A stretch of 64,000 nt of DNA from an uncultured Lachnospiraceae bacterium (GTDB taxonomy: Bacteria > Bacillota > Clostridia > Lachnospirales > Lachnospiraceae): assembly GCA_947629525.1 (NCBI GenBank), contig CANREB010000002.1:62001-126000 (forward strand), written 5' to 3'. This document shows positions 34,102 through 42,897 of this stretch, in pieces. Positions within the stretch are counted from its first letter, which is position 1; each line of letters opens with the position of its first letter. The position numbers and the translations under genes are program-made. Below the pieces are notes generated by a model. The model was not told where the DNA came from and ran no database searches. It saw only the letters and a program-made list of their open reading frames with translations.

Positions 34102-34110
34102 AGTATAGCA
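34102..34110 (-). promoter_or_regulatory. Possible extended -10 of the decarboxylase cluster
   Basis: Minus-strand TGCTATACT, an extended -10 about 90 bp before mmdA. No convincing -35 box lies at the right distance, so this is tentative. Confidence 0.3.
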
Positions 34111-34137
34111 CAGATTATTCCGCTCGCCTAGTAAAAT

Positions 34138-35397
34138 TTAATATTTTTTGTTATTTAATTTCAAATATTTCTCAGCCACCTGTCTTATGCACCATTTAAA
34201 GTCTGTCTTTTCTTTGTTTTCGGCAATAAGGATGTCTATACGTTTCAATTCTTCGTTTCCGACGCGGTAACTGATATGCCCCGCCTTGTCGCCTTCGCTT
34301 ACAGGCGCGCTCAAACCTCTTACTTTATGCAAGGTAACTGTTATTTTTTCATCATTTCTGAGCAATATTTCCTGCGAAATGTCAATATTTGAAATTTTTC
34401 CTTCATTTTCCGCATCGGAAAGTCTGACACAGGCATACTCTTTTCCTCCTATCATGCCGCTTTTGGCGCCATATACCGGAACAGGTTCAAGAGTCTGCTT
34501 TGGCATCGGCACTTCGTCAAGCCGCCTCAAACTGTAATTGGCAATACCATATTCCATCAGCGCTCTCGTATCGCTCCACTTATATGTCTTGTGATTTGGC
34601 CAGCCGCATGCCAGAAGCGCGACTACAAAAGTCCTCCCGTCACGCTGCAGCGCGCCCACATAGCAATACCCAGCTTTATTGGTAAAACCTGTCTTTCCCG
34701 AAAGCGCCCCCGCCATCATGTTTAAAAACGCGTTATGGTTTGTACAGCTAAAGCTTCGGGTGCCTGCAATATTTGAAAATGAATATGAAGGGGTTCTCGT
34801 TATTTCAAGGAATTGTTCTTTTTGAGGTGATTTTGTGATACAATACGACATTATCAGCGCCAAATCGTGCGCCGTGGTACAGTGGAATCTGCCGCCCTCC
34901 TCAGCATCAAGACCGTTGGGCGTGATAAAATATGTATCTTTGCAGCCTATCTCTTCTGCCTTTTTGTTCATCATAGCCGCGAACTGTTCAACGCTTCCTC
35001 CGACATGCTCTGCTATAGCCACTGCGCTGTCATTGTGCGATTCAAGCATAAGCGAATATGTCAGATCTTTGAGCCTGTACTGTTCGCCCTGTCTCATATT
35101 GAGCTGAACGTCGGGCATTGAAGCCGCATATGAGGACACCTCAACAGTGTCCTCAAGGTCGGCATTTTCAAGAGTCACTATAAGCGTCATTATTTTCGTA
35201 GTGCTTGCCATCGCAAGCTGTTCATTGCCGTTGCGTTCAAACAGCACGCGCCCCGAACCTGCGTCCATAAGCACTGCCGCCTTTGCGTAGAGCTTAATAT
35301 CGGGCGTTTGGGCGGCACTCTCTGCCGCCGCACCCGTTTTGCCAACCAGCATGGCAAAAACCGTGATAAGCGGTAACAAACATCTTTTAACAGTCAT
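34138..35397 (-). CDS. D-alanyl-D-alanine carboxypeptidase (DacF-like)
   Basis: A 419-residue penicillin-binding protein with a signal peptide (about residues 1-26). The serine peptidase motifs are S-x-x-K in MASTTKIMT near residue 65, S-x-N in ESHNDSAVA near 119, and K-T-G in GKTGFTNKAG near 240. A C-terminal beta domain follows (about 300-410). It trims the terminal D-Ala from peptidoglycan stem peptides outside the membrane. The final residues lack a clear amphipathic anchor of PBP5 type. A second, different member lies at 57419. AAAGGG precedes the ATG. Confidence 0.93.
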   Translation of the reverse strand: MTVKRCLLPLITVFAMLVGKTGAAAESAAQTPDIKLYAKAAVLMDAGSGRVLFERNGNEQLAMASTTKIMTLIVTLENADLEDTVEVSSYAASMPDVQLNMRQGEQYRLKDLTYSLMLESHNDSAVAIAEHVGGSVEQFAAMMNKKAEEIGCKDTYFITPNGLDAEEGGRFHCTTAHDLALIMSYCITKSPQKEQFLEITRTPSYSFSNIAGTRSFSCTNHNAFLNMMAGALSGKTGFTNKAGYCYVGALQRDGRTFVVALLACGWPNHKTYKWSDTRALMEYGIANYSLRRLDEVPMPKQTLEPVPVYGAKSGMIGGKEYACVRLSDAENEGKISNIDISQEILLRNDEKITVTLHKVRGLSAPVSEGDKAGHISYRVGNEELKRIDILIAENKEKTDFKWCIRQVAEKYLKLNNKKY

Positions 35398-35460
35398 ATA
35401 TTTTTCCCTTTAAACCATATTCTTCAATAAAAATATATGTCTGTCTTTTATCAAATAGCC

Positions 35461-36066
35461 CTACAACGGCTGAAAGTCAGACGCAGGGTGCTTGCACCAT
35501 GGGCAGATAAAATCATCAGGAAGGACATCGCCCTCATATATGTACCCGCATATCGTGCATATGAATCCCTTTTTCTGCGCGTCGGAAGCTTTGGGCGCTG
35601 ACTTGATGTTCTTCTGATAAAAGCTGTATGTGACAGACGCATCGCTGCCTAATACATCCGCGTCCTCCACATCCGCGATAAAGAGCGTATGCGTGCCTAA
35701 GTCCGTTGACGACACTACCTTTGCCGATATAAACGCGTTTGTCTCTTCCGTAATATATATAAGCCCGTTCTCTGAACGTTTGAAGCTTATCTCCTGCACT
35801 TTGTCAACGTCCTTTCCGCTTTGGAAGCCCCAGTGCTTATATGTGTCAAACTTTGAATTTTCCGTCAAAACGGACACGTTAAACATCCCTGTCCGTTTTA
35901 TCATGTCATGAGTGTAATTCTCTTTGTTCACAGCCACAGCTATACGGTTTGGCGTCGAAGTCACCTGACATACCGTATTCACAATGCAGCCATTGTCCTT
36001 ATCTCCCTCCTTTGCCGTGAGGATATATAAACCATATGTTATCTTGTGCATCGCATCTTTATTCAT
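35461..36066 (-). CDS. Flavin reductase-rubredoxin fusion
   Basis: A 201-residue protein with an FMN-binding flavin reductase-like domain (about 1-150: YGLYILTAKEGDKDNGCIVN, RTGMFNVSVLTENSKFDTYK). A C-terminal rubredoxin follows (about 163-201) with the four iron cysteines in CTICGYIYEG and CPWCKHPASDF. The combination matches the high-molecular-weight rubredoxin family, which in anaerobes passes electrons from NAD(P)H to flavodiiron proteins for O2 or NO removal. No flavodiiron gene is adjacent. AAGGAGA precedes the ATG; it follows the phosphotransferase gene by 20 bp. Confidence 0.9.
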   Translation of the reverse strand: MNKDAMHKITYGLYILTAKEGDKDNGCIVNTVCQVTSTPNRIAVAVNKENYTHDMIKRTGMFNVSVLTENSKFDTYKHWGFQSGKDVDKVQEISFKRSENGLIYITEETNAFISAKVVSSTDLGTHTLFIADVEDADVLGSDASVTYSFYQKNIKSAPKASDAQKKGFICTICGYIYEGDVLPDDFICPWCKHPASDFQPL

Positions 36067-36086
36067 TTTCCGTTCTCCTTTATCTT

Positions 36087-37574
36087 TTATTTTTCTTTCT
36101 TAAGTCTTTCCTCAATTGCATTCACTACAGTTTCAAGTACCTTGACGCGCGCATAGAGTTTATCGTTACCCTCTACTATTACCCACGGCGCGTCAGCCGT
36201 AGATGTCCTTACAAGCATTTCATCGACTGCTTTTTCGTACAGATCCCACTTCTCGCGGTTGCGCCAGTCCTCGTCAGTTATTTTCCAACTTTTATCGGGA
36301 TTATCCTGTCTGTCCTTAAAACGTCTCGCCTGCTCGTCCTTATCTATATGAAGCCAGAACTTAAGCACTATAGCGCCATGATTTACAAGCTGCTGCTCCA
36401 TTTGGTTCATCTCTTTGTAAGCGCGCTGCCATTCCTGCGTAGTGCAAAATCCCTCTATCCTCTCAACCATGACCCTGCCGTACCATGTCCTGTCAAATAT
36501 AGCGATATGTCCGTCCTTTGGCATCTTTGTCCAAAAACGCCACAGATAATGGTGCGCCCGCTCTATGTCATTCGGCGAACTTGTGGGATTGACTGTGTAG
36601 CCTCTCGGGTCAAGCGATCTCGTAAGACGTTTTATCGCGCCGCCTTTTCCGCCCGCGTCCCATCCTTCAAACGCCAGTACCACCGGTATCCTTTCCGCAT
36701 AGAGCTTTCCATGCAAAATCTTTAACCGTTTCTGAAGTTCATCGATGCGCTTCTCGTATTCTTTCTTGCCAAGTTTCTTTGAGAGGTCAACTTTCTTCAA
36801 TACGCTTTCATTAAAATCAGTGCTGTTGAACTTGCCGTCTATCTCGCGGCTTACAGGCGACTTTTCTTTCTTATAACGTTCTTTAAACGCATTGACTACA
36901 GTGGTCAGTATCTTTACTGTGGCAAAACGCTCGTCATCCGCCTCAACTATCGTCCACGGCGCATACTCCGTGTCCGTCTTTGTCAGCATCTCGTCAGCCA
37001 TGTTAAGATATTTGTCAAAATGCCTGTTCCTGTCTATATCGTTTGATGTAACGCGCCAGCTTGTCGCCTTTTTCTCCATAAGCTTTTTAAAGCGTTTTTT
37101 CTGCTCATGCTCTGATATATCGAGGAAGAATTTTATGAGCATCGTACCGCCGTCGGTAAGCTGCTTTTCAAAGCTCCTGATATCTTCCAAAACTACCGGA
37201 ATATCTTTTTTGGATGTCTTTTTATCGTATCTGTCAACAAGAAGCTTCCTGTACCAGCTTCTGTCAAATACCGCTATCCTGCCTTTTTCAGGCGTCTTTG
37301 TCCAAAAACGCCACAAGAAAGGGTGCATTTCTTCTTCCTTTGTCTCGGCGTCTGTCGAATAGACGGTAAAGCCTCTCGGGTCAAGCGCCTGTATAAGACG
37401 GTTTATCTGCGTTCCTTTTCCCGCGGCGCCAAAGCCCTCAAATACTATCATCACAGGCACGCCCATATTTTTGAGTTCTCTCTGAAGCTGTGCGAGTTTC
37501 GGTTCAAGCCCCGCCATCCGTTCTTTGTACTCCTTTTTGTCGATAGACTTCGTAAGATCGATCTTCTCAAGCAT
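36087..37574 (-). CDS. pap: Polyphosphate:AMP phosphotransferase (two-domain PPK2)
   Basis: A 495-residue protein of two tandem PPK2 domains. The first (about 1-235) has Walker A GFGAAGKGTQINRL and lid/Walker B FDRSWYRKLL; the second (about 255-495) has GWDAGGKGGAIKRL and FDRTWYGRVM. Class II PPK2 enzymes of this double layout phosphorylate AMP to ADP with polyphosphate. Both nucleotide loops look intact, though in studied enzymes mainly the C-terminal domain is active. A promoter lies within the end of the upstream DUF624 gene, so this gene can be expressed separately. AGGAGG precedes the ATG. Confidence 0.92.
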   Translation of the reverse strand: MLEKIDLTKSIDKKEYKERMAGLEPKLAQLQRELKNMGVPVMIVFEGFGAAGKGTQINRLIQALDPRGFTVYSTDAETKEEEMHPFLWRFWTKTPEKGRIAVFDRSWYRKLLVDRYDKKTSKKDIPVVLEDIRSFEKQLTDGGTMLIKFFLDISEHEQKKRFKKLMEKKATSWRVTSNDIDRNRHFDKYLNMADEMLTKTDTEYAPWTIVEADDERFATVKILTTVVNAFKERYKKEKSPVSREIDGKFNSTDFNESVLKKVDLSKKLGKKEYEKRIDELQKRLKILHGKLYAERIPVVLAFEGWDAGGKGGAIKRLTRSLDPRGYTVNPTSSPNDIERAHHYLWRFWTKMPKDGHIAIFDRTWYGRVMVERIEGFCTTQEWQRAYKEMNQMEQQLVNHGAIVLKFWLHIDKDEQARRFKDRQDNPDKSWKITDEDWRNREKWDLYEKAVDEMLVRTSTADAPWVIVEGNDKLYARVKVLETVVNAIEERLKKEK

Positions 37575-37619
37575 AGCATATCCCTCCTTTTAATTTTTAA
37601 TATCTCACCGTTTATTTAC

Positions 37620-37647
37620 ATTATACCAAACTATTGCTCCTTTTCAA
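37620..37647 (-). promoter_or_regulatory. Putative promoter of the polyphosphate phosphotransferase gene
   Basis: Minus-strand TTGAAA (37642-37647), a 16-bp spacer and TATAAT (37620-37625). It overlaps the last codons of the DUF624 gene. Confidence 0.6.
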
Positions 37648-38242
37648 GTTCCTGAAAGATACGTTTTGAAAATGCAGCCACGGTAAATATCCCGAACGCA
37701 CCGCCAAAAAACAATCCTATTCCCTGCAGTATCGCGTTAAAATTAAAAACCGCAAATTCCAATACAAGTATGCCCGTTATCAAAAGCGTCCTGCCAAAAT
37801 AGCGTCTTGATATCTCCATTGAATTTTGTATCGTATTTATGATGCTGTTCTCATACCGCGCAAGCAGAGGGAAAGAATAAAGCATCGCCGAAACATATAT
37901 AAAAGCCGACAATATACCTATTATCATCAGGGGGACGGAACCTTCCTCAGATACCCTGTTTATCTCATAGTCAAGATAGAGCGCGTATGTCGCGGCTGTA
38001 AATATAAGCCCCATTACCGTGCCCTGTTTAAAATTATTCTTAAATTCGCGTATAAAACTTCTTGCTATATAACTTTCTTCGTCATCTACCATTTTGAGCG
38101 CGACGCTGTACGCCGCTGTCGTCGAAGCGCCTATCGTTATTATCGGAATACATCCTATAAGCCATAAAAAATTAAGCTTTACCAAATCATAAAACCTGCT
38201 GATAAACTGATAAAAACCACCGTCTATGTTAAAAAGCTTCAT
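37631..38242 (-). CDS. DUF624/YesL-family membrane protein
   Basis: A 203-residue protein with five or six membrane helices and the YesL-family opening (GGFYQFISRFYDLVKLNFLW followed by LIGCIPIITIGAST). B. subtilis YesL sits in the rhamnogalacturonan-use operon next to an Lpl-type ABC importer, and family members are repeatedly found beside such importers. Here it lies just after the importer genes, separated from them by a terminator. Its role is not established. The ribosome site is weak. Confidence 0.85.
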   Translation of the reverse strand: MKLFNIDGGFYQFISRFYDLVKLNFLWLIGCIPIITIGASTTAAYSVALKMVDDEESYIARSFIREFKNNFKQGTVMGLIFTAATYALYLDYEINRVSEEGSVPLMIIGILSAFIYVSAMLYSFPLLARYENSIINTIQNSMEISRRYFGRTLLITGILVLEFAVFNFNAILQGIGLFFGGAFGIFTVAAFSKRIFQELEKEQ

Positions 38243-38286
38243 CCCAAAGACCTGCCTTTTTAATTCATAATATCATTATAAAACAA

Positions 38287-38315
38287 ACAGAGCCATCCGT
38301 AAAGGACAGCCCTGT
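38287..38315 (-). terminator. Intrinsic terminator of the ABC importer operon
   Basis: A 12-bp stem in minus-strand RNA (ACAGGGCTGTCC/GGATGGCTCTGT, three G-U pairs) with a 5-base loop, followed by TTGTTTTAT. It lies just after the substrate-binding-protein gene. Confidence 0.75.
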
Positions 38316-38333
38316 TTTTTTAATCCGTATTAA

Positions 38334-40148
38334 TTACTCAACCTCTGCCGCTTTTCTGAGAGCCGCTTCGTTTACGCACCAATCTACGCATTCCTGATAG
38401 CCATAGCTGTCAGCGTCAGCTTTCATCTGCTCCCATATAGCGTCAAACTCATCATCGCTCTTAGCATATATTGCCTGCCAAGAACCGTTTGTGATGCAGT
38501 TCTTGACCTGTTCCCAAGTAGTCGTAAGTTCATCGGACTTAACGCTCTCGGCATAAGTATGTGCTGCTGAGATCGAATAGTCAAAGCTTGAGAGATAATC
38601 CCTGTAAGAGTCATATCCCGTATCTTCTCTCCACTGTGCTTCCGCATCATCAACATCAAGAGACAAATACTTATCCCAATACTGGTAGTTGAATGTCTGA
38701 CCGTCAACGCCGCCGGGGATAGTCGTATTGAGCGACCATGTAGTGTTGTTCATCTGAGGGCATCCGTCGTCCCAAAGTCCTGAATACGGTTCAGGCATAA
38801 CTTTGTCCTCTCTTGCCGCAAGCGCCTTGCACTGAAGACCGAAATCCGTCAGCTCAGCCTTGCCGTTGTCAAGCCACTCCCAGCATACGCCCTGAGGACC
38901 ATACTCATAGTCGAGTCTTCCGTCAGGCGTGCACAGATAGTTGATGATAGCCATGCAAAGCTCAGGGTACTGCGAATTAGCGCCGATGCTCCAGATACGG
39001 TTGCTGCCGACCTGTCCAAGACCGTAAACAAGCGTATCCTGATTTGTTGCCGCTACAGGAAGCATCTTCTTTCCTGCTGATTTGTGCTCGTCAGTATTGT
39101 ACTGTACGGCGCCCATCCATCCAAAGATACACATAAATGCGCCGCCGTCCTGATAATCTTCCATACATCCGTCATAACCCTGTGTCATTGAGTCGGGGTC
39201 AAGCAGACCTTCCTGATAGAGCTTGTTGTAAAATCTAAGGCATCTCTCATAATGGCCTTCATCCAGCAGGCAGTCCTCAAATTCGCCCGTGTCGGCATCA
39301 TAGAAGCCGAAGTGGAACTCATCAAGTCCATAGAAGTTTGTCGCTGTAGCCTTGACAAACATTACCATATTGCCGTCCCAGTCTTTAAAGAGCGATACGC
39401 CGTATGTCTCCTTGCCAGAGTCGGATGTAGGGCAGACTTCTTTCATCTGCTTCAACACATCTATATAATCCTCAAGCTCGTTGATCTCAGGGCTTCCGAT
39501 CTCTTTGTAAAGGTCATAACGTATATCGGGGTGATAATCAAAGTCACCGTACTGGTTAGGACCTGATGCCACATCATGTCCGAAGCCGTACACAGTACCG
39601 CCCGAAATTGACGCGTTCTTTTCAAGCGCAAGGGACATATTCTCTTTGATGTACGGACCATAATCGGAAAGGATATTGTCCTCATTCCAGTCTAAGAGCA
39701 TACCGTTCTGCCATGCACGTGCGTACTGCTCGCCGTCAGAACCAAACAAAACGATGTCGCCGAGGTCTCCCGACTCCATACGTGTGTCAAACACGCCGTC
39801 GCCCTCGCTGATGATATTAAGCTTAACATTAAATTTCTCTTTCATAATGTCAGCAAACCATCCGATCTGCTCACCCTCATAGTTAGAAAGCTGTGAGTAA
39901 ACGGTAAGCGTCACTGTCTCATCAGGAATGATGTCCGAAAGATCTGCTTCCGACGCCGATGCCGCGTCTGCCGAAGTTTCCGCCTGCGTCGCGTCAGTGT
40001 CAGCAGCTTCGCCTGTTCCTGTCTCCGCCGCTGTGTCTGTTGTGCCCGCCGATGAGTCAGTGGTCGTCGTTGTCGCACCACCGCACGCCGTAAGCGATAA
40101 TGCCATCGCAGAAGCAAGCACAAGTGATAGTACTTTTCTCAATTTCAT
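38334..40148 (-). CDS. Sugar ABC transporter substrate-binding lipoprotein (LplA-like)
   Basis: About 604 residues from the ATG at 40146-40148 (AGGAGG six bases upstream). It is a lipoprotein with signal MKLRKVLSLVLASAMAL and lipobox LTAC-G, then a long Thr/Ala/Glu/Asp linker to about residue 75. An extracellular solute-binding domain of the large type seen with LplB/LplC permeases follows. These importers take up oligosaccharides, often pectin- or uronate-derived. Expressed last in its operon, after an intergenic hairpin. The neighbouring rha genes suggest a rhamnose-containing substrate, but nothing in the binding protein proves it. No ATPase gene is nearby, as usual for this class, which shares MsmX-type ATPases. 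Confidence 0.9.
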   Translation of the reverse strand: MKLRKVLSLVLASAMALSLTACGGATTTTTDSSAGTTDTAAETGTGEAADTDATQAETSADAASASEADLSDIIPDETVTLTVYSQLSNYEGEQIGWFADIMKEKFNVKLNIISEGDGVFDTRMESGDLGDIVLFGSDGEQYARAWQNGMLLDWNEDNILSDYGPYIKENMSLALEKNASISGGTVYGFGHDVASGPNQYGDFDYHPDIRYDLYKEIGSPEINELEDYIDVLKQMKEVCPTSDSGKETYGVSLFKDWDGNMVMFVKATATNFYGLDEFHFGFYDADTGEFEDCLLDEGHYERCLRFYNKLYQEGLLDPDSMTQGYDGCMEDYQDGGAFMCIFGWMGAVQYNTDEHKSAGKKMLPVAATNQDTLVYGLGQVGSNRIWSIGANSQYPELCMAIINYLCTPDGRLDYEYGPQGVCWEWLDNGKAELTDFGLQCKALAAREDKVMPEPYSGLWDDGCPQMNNTTWSLNTTIPGGVDGQTFNYQYWDKYLSLDVDDAEAQWREDTGYDSYRDYLSSFDYSISAAHTYAESVKSDELTTTWEQVKNCITNGSWQAIYAKSDDEFDAIWEQMKADADSYGYQECVDWCVNEAALRKAAEVE

Positions 40149-40233
40149 ATTTTTCCTCCTTTGCACACGTCTTATGTTGTTGGTTTCGGCTTGGACGTGC
40201 GCATACAAGCCTTTGATATGTGTGTTATATAAA

Positions 40234-40251
40234 ATACCGCTTTTGCGGTAT
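40234..40251 (-). other. Stem-loop between permease and binding-protein genes
   Basis: A perfect 7-bp stem (ATACCGC/GCGGTAT) with an AAAA loop, followed on the minus strand by TTTATATAAC. It lies 83 bp before the binding-protein start, within a 114-bp spacer. It may act as a partial terminator or as an mRNA-stabilising element setting unequal subunit levels. Confidence 0.5.
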
Positions 40252-40262
40252 GCAACACCGTA

Positions 40263-41231
40263 TTAACCCTTAACGGCGCCAAGCATTATACCCTTTTCAA
40301 AGTATCTCTGCATAAAAGGATATACCATAAGGATAGGCAGCACAGTAACCATCGAGATCGTATATTTTATCGTCTTGGCATTTAGTACGTTAGCTGCCGC
40401 CGCACCCGTTACCGAACCTGAACCGGAATTCATAACGCTCTTTAAATTCGTCGCCGCGTTAAGGTATGTATACAGCTTATGCTGCAGCGTATGAAGTGCG
40501 GGCGCATCCGGCATAAGAATGAGCGAGTCCGTGAACGAGTTCCAGTTGCCGACTGCTCCGAATATCGCAATGGTCGCAAGTATTGGTTTGCTCAGCGGCC
40601 ATATAAGTTTCCTGAAAATCGTCATATACGAAGCGCCGTCTATCATGGCGCTCTCCTCAAGTTCCGCGGGTATCGACTCGATATATGTCTTTACCAGAAT
40701 AATGTTGTAAGGCGCGACTATTCCGGGGATTATATATGCCCAAAAGCTGTTGGTCAGCCCGAGCATCGACATATTCAGATACCACGGAATAAGTCCCGCG
40801 TTAAAATACATTGTGATGATAAGGCATCTGTACCATACTTTCCTGCCCCACATCTCCTGCTTCGTTACGAGATATCCGACAAACCCCGACGCAAGCACCA
40901 TAAGCACAGTACCCAAAATCGTACGCCCTACCGTGACCATAAGCGCCGTGCCGACATCCCCGACATTCATCATCGATACATAGTTGCCAAGGTGTATGCC
41001 CCTTGGTATAAAGTTGATAGCGCCCTTTCTTACAAGGTCGTTATCGCTTATAGTATTGATAAATATGTAGTAAAACGGGAATATACACATTATCGTAAAT
41101 ATAAGGAAAAACGCATGGTTTAAGATATCAAACGTCCTGTCTCCCGCACTCTTTCTGTAACGGTTTTTGTGTTTTTTCTCGTAGAGGGCTTCCGCCTTTC
41201 TGTCAAGCTTTTCCTGCTTAGTCATTGCCAT
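40263..41231 (-). CDS. Carbohydrate ABC transporter permease (LplC-like)
   Basis: About 322 residues from the ATG at 41229-41231; GGAGG overlaps an earlier in-frame ATG, which is therefore unlikely. A basic cytosolic N-terminus of about 45 residues precedes six helices. The coupling loop that docks to the ATPase is ELEESAMIDGASYMTIFRKL near residue 210. The permease end is typical of the family (YPFMQRYFEKGIMLGAVKG). It pairs with the permease 37 bp upstream to form the channel. Confidence 0.93.
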   Translation of the reverse strand: MAMTKQEKLDRKAEALYEKKHKNRYRKSAGDRTFDILNHAFFLIFTIMCIFPFYYIFINTISDNDLVRKGAINFIPRGIHLGNYVSMMNVGDVGTALMVTVGRTILGTVLMVLASGFVGYLVTKQEMWGRKVWYRCLIITMYFNAGLIPWYLNMSMLGLTNSFWAYIIPGIVAPYNIILVKTYIESIPAELEESAMIDGASYMTIFRKLIWPLSKPILATIAIFGAVGNWNSFTDSLILMPDAPALHTLQHKLYTYLNAATNLKSVMNSGSGSVTGAAAANVLNAKTIKYTISMVTVLPILMVYPFMQRYFEKGIMLGAVKG

Positions 41232-41268
41232 ACCGTATCGATCCTCCATTTCCGAATAAATCCATTGC

Positions 41269-42705
41269 TTAAATAATACTCTCGCCGCGCATTATCTTTG
41301 AGACCTTATTCGCGCCAAACAGCAGAATAACACTTATAACCGACTTGAACATTCCGACTACCGTCGAGAGTGATATCTGCCCGCTGTTGATACCAAGTTT
41401 ATATACATACAGGTCAAGCACAGTTATCGTATTGGTATTATACGGTGTCTCAAATACAAGATACTGATCCATACCGTTATTAAGTATGCCCGCTATAGCC
41501 ATAAGCAGCAGTACCATAAATGTCGGTATAAGGCTTGGAACCGTAATATTCCACATCTTTTGGAACCGCCCCGCCCCGTCAATGGACGCCGCCTCATAAA
41601 GCTGCTGGTCTATACCCGAGATAGCCGCTATGTATATTATCGCATTCCATCCCAGACCTTTCCACATGCCCCACAGCAGCATCTTAATCCACATATGAGA
41701 ATTATCCATAAGGAAATTGGTGCCTGTGTCTATCACACCTGCGTTTACCAACAATGAGCTTACAAAACCGTCCGTAGAAAAAATAGCAAATGCAACGGCA
41801 TACACGAGAACCCAGCTTATAAAGTTGGGAATTGTCGTAAATGTCTGCACGATACGCCTGAACTTAAGATTTTTAATCTCACACAGGAAAATCGCAAAAG
41901 CCATTGAACACCAGCTTGTCGCAAGCCCCAGTCCGCTCATCGCAAGAGTATTCCTGATAACTCGCACCAGATCCGACCGCGTGGCAGGATTTTGGAAAAG
42001 GAACTTGAACCATTTAAGCCCCGCAAAATTTTCCGCCGAAAGGCTCTGTCCCGATTTATAATCAAAGAAAGCATACCGCCATCCCAGCAGCGGCAGATAT
42101 GAAAATACTATACACAGTGCCAAAAACGGAAGGAACAGCAGAAACAATTGATATTTAGTTTCAATATGGCACTTATCATCCTTTCCCACTTTGGGAAGAA
42201 GTACGAAAATCGCCGCGGATATCACCAAAATAAGCACCGCGATAACGATAAACAGCGTGATACTTGTGGGCTTCATCGGCTCGACCCTGTCGGGATTGGG
42301 CGTACCCTGAATATCATTTGCCGCCCAGTTTATCATAAAGCATCCGATAAGCGCCACTGCAGCGCCGACAACGGACGGTATCGTGCCGAGTTTTTTCAGT
42401 TTGTTAGAGCCAAGCGACATACAGCCTCCCGCGGCAGTCGCGGCAAATCCTATGATCATACAAAGCGATCCGCCAAATACCATCTGCATGGTAAGCGTAC
42501 CGACCCATCCCCTGCTGAACGCCCTTATAAAATTTTTTGTAAGAGCGCTGTATGAAGTACCACAGGTGAATACTGATGAAGTTTTTGAAATAAGACCGCT
42601 TATCCTTGCGGGATTTATCGCAGGTATAAACAGCGACATAAGCGCTGCGATGCACAATATCCGCAATACAATGTATAGTCTGTCCGCAACCTTTTCCTTA
42701 TTCAT
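41269..42705 (-). CDS. Sugar ABC transporter permease (LplB-like) with extra membrane domain
   Basis: About 478 residues from the ATG at 42703-42705 (GGAAGG eight bases upstream). Residues 185-478 are a standard LplB-type permease with EAA loop LYEAASIDGAGRFQKMWNIT. The first 180 residues are additional: about four membrane helices (around 15-32, 75-97, 108-125, 150-172) with an outer loop containing FTCGTSYSAL and another with WAANDIQGTPNPDRVEPM. Usual LplB proteins are about 290-320 residues. The extra part could bind a partner or stabilise the complex. First gene of the operon, with its own promoter. Confidence 0.88.
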   Translation of the reverse strand: MNKEKVADRLYIVLRILCIAALMSLFIPAINPARISGLISKTSSVFTCGTSYSALTKNFIRAFSRGWVGTLTMQMVFGGSLCMIIGFAATAAGGCMSLGSNKLKKLGTIPSVVGAAVALIGCFMINWAANDIQGTPNPDRVEPMKPTSITLFIVIAVLILVISAAIFVLLPKVGKDDKCHIETKYQLFLLFLPFLALCIVFSYLPLLGWRYAFFDYKSGQSLSAENFAGLKWFKFLFQNPATRSDLVRVIRNTLAMSGLGLATSWCSMAFAIFLCEIKNLKFRRIVQTFTTIPNFISWVLVYAVAFAIFSTDGFVSSLLVNAGVIDTGTNFLMDNSHMWIKMLLWGMWKGLGWNAIIYIAAISGIDQQLYEAASIDGAGRFQKMWNITVPSLIPTFMVLLLMAIAGILNNGMDQYLVFETPYNTNTITVLDLYVYKLGINSGQISLSTVVGMFKSVISVILLFGANKVSKIMRGESII

Positions 42706-42774
42706 AACCGACACCTTCCTTAGCAAAGCTTTCACAAAATGTAAAATAATGTGATATTTTTATTATATAGGTAA

Positions 42775-42803
42775 ATAATATATGAAAAAACAGTTAAAAT
42801 CAA
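42775..42803 (-). promoter_or_regulatory. Putative promoter of the ABC importer operon
   Basis: Minus-strand TTGATT (42798-42803), a 17-bp spacer and TATTAT (42775-42780). It lies in a very AT-rich stretch between the rhaD terminator and the permease gene. Confidence 0.45.
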
Positions 42804-42850
42804 CAAAAAATTTTATGTGTTTTTATTTAATATTAACCATTGACACAAAA

Positions 42851-42886
42851 AAAAGCGTATCCAATCGTCTGTTGAATACGCTTTTT
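42851..42886 (-). terminator. Intrinsic terminator after rhaD
   Basis: Stem GCGTATTC/GGATACGC (one G-U pair) flanked by A- and T-runs, with an 11-base loop. Minus-strand RNA ends in a run of eight U. It separates the rha operon from the importer operon. Confidence 0.8.
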
Positions 42887-42897
42887 GATAAAAAAAA

